This document shows positions 1-8,100 of a stretch of 32,181 nt of DNA, piece after piece. Both the position numbers and the translations under genes were made by a program. Source of the DNA: Opitutaceae bacterium (GTDB lineage Bacteria; Verrucomicrobiota; Verrucomicrobiia; Opitutales; Opitutaceae); contig JANYCF010000079.1 of the NCBI GenBank assembly GCA_025360455.1, forward strand, positions 1-32,181. The letters are read 5' to 3'. Below the pieces are notes generated by a model that saw nothing but the letters and a program-made list of their open reading frames with translations, had not been told where the DNA came from and made no database searches. Numbering within the stretch: the first letter of the stretch is position 1; each line of letters opens with the position of its first letter.

Positions 1-120
1 GCGAAGATCGAAGCTCGTATCCGCAATGTGCCTGCGGCCAACCGCGAACGCGCGTTCGTCAACGCCGCGAAAACGGAGGCCCAGAATCTTGCGGTGCGCC
101 CGGCGGGAATTCGCATGTAA
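1..120 (+). CDS. C-terminal end of an unidentified protein (partial)
   Basis: Reading frame 1 is open from the first base to a TAA at 118-120 and encodes the last 39 residues of a protein. The piece is rich in Ala, Arg and Glu (it contains ARIRNVPAANRERAFVNAAK) and looks like an amphipathic helix. A strong hairpin with a T-rich tail follows 18 bases after the stop, which supports a real gene end. The product cannot be named. The convergent neighbour has HTH-like segments, so a phage or mobile-element gene is possible, but that is inference. Confidence 0.5.
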   Translation, partial: AKIEARIRNVPAANRERAFVNAAKTEAQNLAVRPAGIRM

Positions 121-784
121 CTGCATTCGCGGATTCCGGGCGGCGGGTGCGCAAGCGCCCGCCGCCTTCCTTATATATTGATCGGATACCTAACTGCTTT
201 TCCAGAGTTCCAAGTCGTTCCCCAAAAGCGGACCACTCTGAGCGCAGCAGACTGACCGCCGCCCGGATTTGCTGTGGCTCATTTCTCAATTCAGCTGCCA
301 ATGCTTCAAGGATAAATTTGGAACGCGGCCCAGGCCGGTGACCTCGCAAAGCAGCTGATACGCTCGTGCACGCGAAGCCATTCCGGTCGGCCCATGCATC
401 CTGAGAAACCCCACTGCGCCTAAAATACTCTTTCGCCGAAGCAGGGGTGATGTTGTAGCGCTCAGGCGGCGGAGCAGGCAGTCTGTAAAGCGTACGATAG
501 CGATCCAGAGTGCGCCAATTGCGCCCTGAATCCACCCACGCCTTGTATTTTCTCAGGAGAGAGGTGCGGCTGAACCCATGCCCCTGTTTGCCACCGGCAG
601 ATTCACCTGTATAGCGTTCTGCAATGGCCAAGGCCCGCTCCTGCTTAAATTTTGCGGAATCCATTTCTACCATGTGGTCCCATTGTGCAATAATCCACAC
701 CCGCCGTTTGGCTGTCAGCGCGGCATATTCCGGATCTTGTTCAGGCTGCCGGTAGGATTTGATAGCGGTAATCGGGCGTGGCAT
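59..784 (-). CDS. Putative phage/mobile-element DNA-binding protein
   Basis: A 241-residue leftward frame. Residues about 60-95 (containing GFSRTSLLRKYKAWVDSGRN, then WRTLDR) resemble the HTH stretch at the front of Mu-type transposases and related phage proteins. Residues about 114-160 (SAKEYFRRSGVSQDAWADRN, then SVSAALRGHRPGPRSKFILE) resemble a second, Cro/CI-like HTH. No DDE catalytic domain is visible, so it is more likely a regulator than a transposase. The last 35 or so residues are translated from the terminator hairpin at 139-178 and from the antisense of the convergent gene. The true C-terminus may therefore be damaged or fused. Nested inverted repeats lie 50-145 bases upstream and could be operator sites. 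The family assignment is tentative. Confidence 0.5.
   Translation of the reverse strand: MPRPITAIKSYRQPEQDPEYAALTAKRRVWIIAQWDHMVEMDSAKFKQERALAIAERYTGESAGGKQGHGFSRTSLLRKYKAWVDSGRNWRTLDRYRTLYRLPAPPPERYNITPASAKEYFRRSGVSQDAWADRNGFACTSVSAALRGHRPGPRSKFILEALAAELRNEPQQIRAAVSLLRSEWSAFGERLGTLEKQLGIRSIYKEGGGRLRTRRPESANAVTCEFPPGAPQDSGPPFSRR
139..178 (+). terminator. Rho-independent-type terminator
   Basis: Positions 139-146 (GGCGGCGG) pair with 159-166 (CCGCCGCC). Positions 149-151 (GCG) pair with 156-158 (CGC) around a CAAG loop, leaving a two-base bulge (147-148) on the left arm. The T/A-rich stretch TTCCTTATATATT follows directly. It lies 18 bases after the stop of the rightward partial gene and would terminate it. 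It also lies inside the leftward reading frame that ends at 59. Confidence 0.55.
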
Positions 785-834
785 AGTCAGGAGCCCTGAT
801 TTCGTTTTGGAGTCTCAACAACTGGCGAAGAAGC

Positions 835-927
835 GACTCGGGCACTCACTACCGAACAGCCTCTCGGCTCATGGGAGGGCCGGTGTACCCAGAGGGTACA
901 CTTTTCCCAAGGGATGGTGCCCGAGTC
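835..927. promoter_or_regulatory. Outer inverted repeat enclosing an operator-like palindrome
   Basis: An 11-base perfect inverted repeat, GACTCGGGCAC at 835-845 and GTGCCCGAGTC at 917-927, encloses the palindrome at 883-901. The pair lies 50-145 bases upstream of the start of the leftward HTH-like gene (784). Nested perfect repeats just upstream of a regulator gene suggest an autoregulatory operator region or a structured leader. Function is inferred from position only. Confidence 0.4.
883..901. promoter_or_regulatory. 19-bp operator-like palindrome
   Basis: GTGTACCC (883-890), a three-base spacer AGA, then GGGTACAC (894-901): two perfect 8-base half-sites. Length and symmetry suit a dimeric HTH repressor. 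The nearest candidate binder is the leftward HTH-like protein whose start is 99 bases away. No binding specificity can be read from the sequence. Confidence 0.45.
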
Positions 928-978
928 ACGAAACGACTAAATCCGTTGTTACTGATTGTCCAGTCTCCGATCGTTCAT

Positions 979-1158
979 CTATTTTTTGGCGGCTCGCCTG
1001 TTAGTTTTTAATCGGTCCATTTTGCAAAAATGCTTCCGGCGCAGTCGGTCAATTTCTCGCATCCTTTCAACTACGGTTGCCGGCAGTTCTGCCTAGCGGA
1101 TGTATTCATCACGGATATGAAACGATTTCCTAATTTGCTTTGGCCGTTACTGGCTCAT
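979..1158 (-). pseudogene. Possible broken small basic protein gene
   Basis: The leftward frame from ATG (1158-1156) to TAG (981-979) has 59 sense positions interrupted by TAA at codon 4 and TAG at codon 22. The conceptual product has a coding-like, highly charged second half (VVERMREIDRLRRKHFCK, then RLKTNRRAAKK). Two stops in 59 codons is about what random sequence gives, so this rests on composition alone. It could be a decayed small phage-type gene or chance. Confidence 0.2.
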
Positions 1159-1505
1159 TAAAGGAACAAATTGCTGCATGACGAACGCATGACAGGAGAC
1201 TTCACTTGCTTTCCTTTCAGCGCATAATCACAATTTCTGTGTCTGAATAGAAGTGAATCACAGCTGCGCAGTTATGCATCCTGATGAAATACACGGCAAG
1301 CCCAGCGGTCACGCCCTACCAATGGACCCTTTTTAGACGCGCTCTCAGAAAAATCGAACCAACGGTGCCGTCAGATGCGAGGGTAGGTCAGCGCCCCATA
1401 GCGGCAATGACCATAATAAGTTATTCTCACTCTGCTGTCTGATAAAAGCATCAAGCCCGCATACCGGCAGCCCTCTATTTTTCCGCTTCATAAAAAAATC
1501 CAGCC

Positions 1506-1691
1506 ATGACTTCATTACCTCAAATCCAAACCCGCTTGCGGGAAGAATTCAGTAACCTCTGCGAAGCCTGTTATTCCGAGCACGCGTGGCTGGAAGAAGG
1601 TGCTATTGGTGAGGAAAATATTCCGGAATTCTATCCGACGGCCCCGCGCGACGGCACGGTGACTTCCGGGCCTGCGTCCAAAAACAGCTAA
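1506..1691 (+). CDS. Small hypothetical acidic protein
   Basis: A 61-residue frame with ATG start. It is Glu-rich in the middle (LREEFSNLCEACYSEHAWLE, then EGAIGEENIPEFYP) and low in complexity at the end. No clear Shine-Dalgarno sequence precedes it. An imperfect hairpin (GCGTGTTTTCAAACGC) follows shortly after the stop. No family is recognised. It may be an isolated small gene at the edge of the mobile segment or a chance frame. Confidence 0.3.
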   Translation: MTSLPQIQTRLREEFSNLCEACYSEHAWLEEGAIGEENIPEFYPTAPRDGTVTSGPASKNS

Positions 1692-1736
1692 GGCGTGTTT
1701 TCAAACGCTGTTGAATCTCCGTAGCCGCGGATCGAC

Positions 1737-1842
1737 GTAGCGGCAGGCGCTGCCGGGCAGAAGCCTTGCGCGAAGGCTGGTACCCTGCCTGCGTTTTATG
1801 GCCCGCCTATCCCACCTCCCCAGGCCCGGAGGCCTGTGGCTA
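1737..1842. repeat. GTAG-headed REP pair (degenerate right end)
   Basis: Begins with GTAGCGGCAGGCGCTGCCGG at 1737 and ends with AGGCCCGGAGGCCTGTGGCT at about 1822-1841, where the expected terminal CTAC has become CTAA. The two different hairpins are the same pair that recurs at 15190-15303, 19187-19274 and 24175-24247. The middle also contains a self-complementary stretch (AGCCTTGCGCGAAGGCT). Confidence 0.6.
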
Positions 1843-2020
1843 AGTTAAATATTTTCTGCCCTCGGCCGAAACTGAATGCAAAAGGCGTCGTCATTTTTCG
1901 ATCTGGGCTCAACACCCCATATGAAAATAAAATAGATCGGGCATACTCCGCAGCGCATGAATGTATTATCTCCCGGCGAGTTTTTCCGTTTTATTCTTCC
2001 CCGCTTTGGCCCCACCGCAC

Positions 2021-2038
2021 CCGTGAAACATTTCACGG
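2021..2038. promoter_or_regulatory. 18-bp palindrome upstream of the glucan synthase gene
   Basis: CCGTGAAA-CA-TTTCACGG: two perfect 8-base half-sites with a two-base centre, 114 bases upstream of the likely start codon. It could be an operator for a dimeric regulator or a small hairpin in the leader. No T-run follows, so a terminator is less likely. Confidence 0.4.
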
Positions 2039-2152
2039 TATTTGGTTAAGCCCAACTCCGCTCGCTTGAGCTCGATCGGTTGTTTGTGATGCGCACAGAA
2101 AGTGTTTCTGGACAACCCAAGGATTGGAATCGGGATCGAAAGCAACTCACAC

Positions 2153-5100
2153 ATGCAGATCCGTTCATTACGCTGGCAAAACTGGGTGAACCGACGCCCG
2201 CGCGTGGGCGATGCGCCTCTGCGCGCCGAGCTGTTCAGCGTCGAACAACTCGCCCGCCATGCCCAGGCTCTCGCCACCACGCATCGGGTCGGACCCCGGC
2301 AGGGGCCCAACCAGCTGCTCGACCGGCTGGACAAAAACGAAGAGGTGCTGCGTTCGTTCAACCGGGCCACCCTCGCCGTAAATCCCCACCGGCGCATCAC
2401 TCCCGCCGCCGAGTGGCTGCTCGATAATTTTTATTTGCTCGAGGAGCAGATCCAGATCGCCCGGCGCCATCTGCCCCGGGGCTACAGCCGCGAATTGCCC
2501 AAGCTGGCCAACGGCCCCTCGCTCGGGCTGCCGCGTGTCTATGACATCGGGCTCGAATTGATTTCGCATGTGGATGCCCAGATCGATGCGGAGCCGCTCA
2601 GCGCTTTTGTGGCTGCTTACCAGACGGTGGAATCCTTGAAACTGGGTGAGCTCTGGGCCATTCCGATCATGTTGCGCCTCGGGTTGATTGAAAATCTCCA
2701 GCGCATCACCACCCGTCTGTCGGTCGCCCGGGAAGATCGGGATCTGGCGGACTCCTGGGTCGATCGCCTGCAGGATATGGCGGAAAAAAATCCGTCCCAC
2801 CTCGTCGTCGTCGTGGCGGACATGGCGGAATCGGATCTGCCGCTCTCGAGTTCCTTCGTGGCGGAGTTTTGCCAGCGCCTGTCGCGGCAAAGCCCGGTGC
2901 TGCATCTCGCGCGCAATTGGCTGGAGCAACGGCTCGGCGACGAGGGGCTGTCGATCGAACAGCTCATTCAGGTCGAGAGCCAGAGTCAGGCGGCCGATCA
3001 GGTTTCGGTCAGCCATAGCATCGCCAGTCTGCGTTTCCTGAGCGCGACGGATTGGTCGGCCTTCGTGGAAAATCTCAGCCGCGTCGAGGCGATCCTGCGC
3101 ACCGAGCCGGCGGACATTTACCGGCACATGGATTTTGCGACCCGCGACCGCTACCGTCACTCGGTCGAATTTCTGGCCCGGCACAGCAGGAAAACTGAAA
3201 CGGAAATCGCCGAGCTCGCTGTCCGGGTTGCCACCGAAAACGGCAACAAAAACGGCCAGGCCGACCGCACCGCCCATGTGGGTTTCCCTTTGATCGACCA
3301 AGGTCTCGACACGCTGGAGAAAGCCGTGAAGGCACGCCTGCCGTGGCGCTCGCGGGTCGAGCAGGGCATCCATCGTTTTCCGCTGTTCTTTTTTGTCGGC
3401 GGTGTGGCGCTGATATCGCTGGCCATGACGGCCGGCTTCGTTTTCCAAGCGCACGCTTTGCAGGTGACCGGAGGAAAACTCATCGGCTTCTCCCTGGTTT
3501 TGTTTCTCTGCGCCAGCCAGCTGGGCGTCGCCTTGATGAACTGGCTGGCCACGCTGCTGGTGAAGCCCCGCCTGCTGCCGCGCCTGGATTATTCCGACGG
3601 AATTGCTCCGGGGCAACGCACCATGGTCGTCGTGCCGACGATGCTCACCAGCGCCGCCGGCGTTGACCGGCTCATTGAGACTTTGGAAATCCACCATCTC
3701 GCCAATCGGGACCAGCATCTGCACTTCGCGCTGCTGACCGATTTTAGCGACGCCCCGGCAGAAACTCTCCCGGAAGATCAGGCACTGTTCCAGCAGGCGC
3801 GGGCCGGGATCGAAACGCTGAACCAGAAATATGGCGCGGATTTTCCCGACTGCTTTTTTCTGTTTCACCGCCCTCGCCGCTGGAACGAAAGTGAAGGCGT
3901 GTGGATGGGCTATGAGCGCAAGCGGGGCAAGCTCACGGAATTCAACGCCCTGCTGCGTGGCGGCGCCCGTGATTGTTTTTCCGACATCGTGGGCAACACG
4001 GAAGTTTTTCCCGCCATCAAATACGTCATCACTCTCGACACGGATACGAAGCTGCCCCGCGATGCCGCCCGCCTGCTCGTGGGCACGATGGCCCATCCGC
4101 TGAACCACCCGGTGTTCGATGCCACCGGCGGAATCGTCACCGCCGGCTATGGCATTTTGCAACCGCGGGTCGGGGTGAGCCTGCCCAGCGCCCGGCGGTC
4201 CTGGTTCGTCCGGCTGTTTGGCGGCGATGCCGGCATTGATCCGTACACCCGGGCCGTGTCGGATGTGTATCAGGATGTTTTCCAGGAAGGCTCATTCACC
4301 GGCAAAGGCATCTACGACGTGGACGCCTTTGAGCGGGCGATGGCCGGGCGCTTTCCGGAAAACACCGTGCTCAGCCACGACTTGCTGGAGGCCTGTCATG
4401 CGCGCTCCGGCCTCGTCAGCGACGTGGCACTCTACGAGGACTATCCCTACCGCTACAACGTGGACATCGATCGCCGTCACCGCTGGATTCGCGGCGACTG
4501 GCAGATCGCGCAATGGCTGTCGTCGCGCGTGCCCGGCGCTGACCAACGCCGGACGAAAAATCCGCTCTCGATGCTCTCGCAGTGGAAAATATTCGACAAT
4601 CTGCGGCGCAGCCTCGTCCCGATTGCCCAGCTGCTTTTGCTGCTGGGCGCTTGGTTGCTGCTGCCCCATCTGGGCGGACTGGCATTGGGGTTGATCATCA
4701 CAATCATTGCGCTGCCCGGACTGTTGGCGGTGCTGGTCAGTGCCATACAAAAACCGGTTGACCTGCCGTGGGCCATGCAGCGCCGCGCCGTGGCCCAATC
4801 GGCCGGCCGCCAACTGGCCCAGTTTTCCCTCACCCTGGTTTTTCTGCCGTACGACGCTTTTGTCAGCCTCGATGCCATCGGCCGGACGTTGCTGCGTCTG
4901 CTCTTCACGCGCCGCCATCTGCTCGAATGGCAGACGTCGAGCGACGCCGAACGGAAAACGCGCTCCGATCTCACCAGTTTTTTTGCCAGCATGTGGTTCG
5001 CCCCGGTGATCGCCCTGCTGGGTGGTGCCCTGCTCGTCTGGTTGCAGCCGGAACAATGGCTGCGGGTCTGGCCGGTGCTTGCTCTCTGGCTCGCCGCGCC

Positions 5101-8100
5101 ACTGATCGCCTGGAAAATCAGCCAGCCCATTGCTTCGAAGGAGCCGGTGTTGTCCGGCGAACAGAAAGCTTTTTTGCGCCGCACCGCCCGGCAAACGTGG
5201 TATTTCTTTGAGACGTTCGTCACCGCGCAGGAAAACTGGCTGCCGCCGGATAATTTTCAGGAGGTGCCCGTCCCGATCATTGCGACGCGAACCTCGCCCA
5301 CGAACCTGGGCCTGGCCCTGCTCGCCAATCTGGCCGCCCGGGATTTCGGCTACCTGTCAGTCGGCGGATTGATCCGACGCACCCAGGACACGCTCACCAC
5401 CATGCAACGGCTGGAGCGGCACCGCGGACATTTCTACAACTGGTACGATACGCGCACACTGCAACCGCTCCTTCCGCTCTATGTCTCAAGCGTGGACAGC
5501 GGAAATCTCGCGGGCCACTTGCTGACCCTCGGCGCCGGGCTGCGGGAACAAGCTGACGAAAAATTTTATACGCCACAGATTTTTGCCGGCCTGCGCGACA
5601 CGGTGAACGTGTTGCAAGAGTGGGTCGGCGCGAACAGCCAGCTCACCCGGCTCGCCGTGGAATTGGAGAAAACACCTTTTGGCCTGCGCGCCGCCTTCGC
5701 CCTGTTGGAGCGAACGAAGGACCAGGCCGGCGCACTGTCCGCCTCTCTGGCCAACGCCTCGGAGGCGATCAAGGGCTGGGCCACCATTCTGGAGAAGAAT
5801 TGCGGCGATCATTTGGCGGAACTGCTTTCACTGGCTCCCTGGCTGACCTTGCCGGCGCTCGGTCGGAGCAGCGTATGGGAGAAACAATTGGCTGCCCTTG
5901 ACCAAGCGCCCACGTTGCGCGAGCTCGCGAATTTCGAAATTCCGGACGTCGTCGAAAATTCCGAATTGGCCCGCTGCCTGAGCCTGGCCAGCGAGCAAGC
6001 CCAACACCGCCTGCTCGCCTTGGAAAATCTGGCGAAGGAATGCGATGCCATGGCCGCAATGGATTTTGCCTTTCTGTTTGACCCGGCGAGAGAATTGTTT
6101 TGCACCGGATTCAACGTGACCGAGCGCCGGCGCGAAACCGGATTCTATGACCTGCTGGCTTCGGAGGCGCGCCTGGGCAGTTACGTCGCGATCGCCCTCG
6201 GACAAATTCCCCAGGACCACTGGTTCTCGCTCGGGCGTCTGCTCGTCGCAGCGCAAGGCCAGCCGATCTTGGTTTCGTGGAGCGGCTCGATGTTCGAATA
6301 TCTGATGCCCCGACTGGTCATGCCGGAATACGAAAATACCCTGTTGGAACGTACCAGCAAGGCGGCCGTCGAACAACAAATCAGCTACGGCAATCTGCGG
6401 AACGTGCCGTGGGGCATTTCCGAGTCGGGCTACAATCTGACGGACGTGCACTTCAACTACCAATACCGCGCCTTCGGGGTACCGGGCCTGGGTTTGAAAC
6501 GCGGCCTGGCCGATGATCTCGTCGTCGCACCGTACGCGAGCGCCCTGGCGCTGATGGTCGCGCCCGTGGCGGCGTGCGAAAATCTGCAGCGGCTCGCGAC
6601 CCTGAAGTACACCGGCACCTACGGTTTCTATGAAGCAGTGGATCACACGCCGTCGCGTCTGCCGCCGGGCGAGTCGGGCGCGCTCATCCGTTCCTTTATG
6701 GTGCATCATCAGGGGATGAGTCTGCTGGCTCTGGTCAACGTGCTGCGCGAAGCGCCGATGCCCCGTCGTTTCCTCGCGTGCCCGATGCTCAGGGCGGCGG
6801 ACCTGCTGTTGCATGAGCGCGTGCCCAAGACCGCAGCCAGCGTGCTGGTGGAAGATATGCAGCTCGAGGAATCCCGCGCGCTGCCCGGCGAAGCGGACAG
6901 TGTCATGCGCCTCTTCACGAATCCCAACCTGTCGGCGCCGGAGGTTCATCTTTTGTCCAACGGCCGCTATCACGTGGCCGTCAGCAGCGCGGGCGGCGGC
7001 TACAGCCGCTGGCGCGATCTCGCCATCACCCGCTGGCGCGAGGACGCCACGCGCGACTGCTGGGGCACCTTTGTCTACCTGCGCGATGTCGACACCGGGG
7101 AACTCTGGTCCGCCGCGCATCAACCCACCCTCGCCCGCACCGAGGGCTACGAGGCCATCTTCACGCAGGCTCGTGCAGAATTTCGCCAAAAGCACGCCGG
7201 CCTCGATCTGCACACGGAAATCAGCGTATCGCCGGAAGACGATGCCGAGTTGCGCCGGATCACGATCGTGAACCGCACCGCCCTGACCCGCGTGATCGAG
7301 CTGACCAGTTACGCCGAAGTGGTCCTCGCGCATCCCGACGCGGACGCGGCCCATCCCGCCTTCAGCAATCTTTTTGTGCAGACGGAATTCACCCAGCCGT
7401 CCTCCGCCCTGCTCTGCACCCGCCGCGCCAGCTCTCCGGAAGGAAAACCGCCGTGGCTGATGCATCTCATGTTGGGCCGGGGCGGAGAACAGGGCGAAAT
7501 TTCCTGCGAGAGCGACCGGAATAAATTCGTCGGACGCGGCGGCACACTCGCGAACCCCGCCGCGTTTCAGACCCGCTCGCCCCTAGCCAACACGGTTGGC
7601 TCCGTGCTCGATCCGATTGTTTCGCTGCGCCGCACCGTCACAATCCCGCCGCATGAAACCGCAATCGTAGAATTCGTGCTCGGCGTAACCGACAGCCGAG
7701 AGGCCGCCCTCACGCAGATCGAAAAATATCAAAGCCCGCGCATGACCGACCGCGCCTTCGATCTCGCCTGGACCCACAGCCAGGTGACCTTGCGCCTGCT
7801 CAACGCCACGGAAGGCGAGGCCCAGCTTTACGGCCGGCTGGCCAGTGCGTTGATCTACGCCGATCCGACCCGCCGGGCCACGTCCAGCGTGCTGCGCAAC
7901 AACCGGCGCGGACAAAACGGTCTCTGGAGCTATGGCATTTCCGGCGACGCCCCGCTCGTTCTGCTCCGCATCAGCGACACGGCGAAAATTGAAATCGTCC
8001 GTCAGCTGATCAAGGCCCACGCCTACTGGCGGATGAAAGGTCTGACCGTGGAACTCGTGATCTTAAACGAGGATGTTTCCGTTTATCGCCAGTCGCTGCA

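Larger units (their letters stand above)
785..1505. other. Gene-poor gap: upstream region of the HTH-like gene
   Basis: About 720 bases without a convincing intact gene, more AT-rich than the rest of the window. It holds the nested inverted repeats at 835-927 and a leftward coding-like stretch with two in-frame stops at 979-1158. From 1160 to 1505 I see no feature I can support. Confidence 0.5.
1692..2152. other. Gap upstream of the glucan synthase gene
   Basis: About 460 bases holding a GTAG-headed repeat pair (1737-1842), an AT-richer stretch (about 1843-2020) that could contain the promoter, and an 18-base palindrome (2021-2038). No intact gene is supported here. Confidence 0.5.

Noticed and set aside
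759-1004. 81-residue rightward frame
   Set aside because: It spans the operator-like palindromes, lacks a ribosome site and has no coding-like composition.
1836-2069. 77-residue rightward frame upstream of the glucan synthase gene
   Set aside because: It starts inside the GTAG repeat, has no ribosome site and has random composition.
2168-4162. 664-residue leftward frame
   Set aside because: It is antisense to the start of the glucan synthase gene, whose motifs are unmistakable; long shadows are expected at this GC content.
5828-7465. 545-residue leftward frame rich in Arg, Gly and Gln
   Set aside because: It is antisense to the glycoamylase-like region of the glucan synthase gene and has no domain signature.
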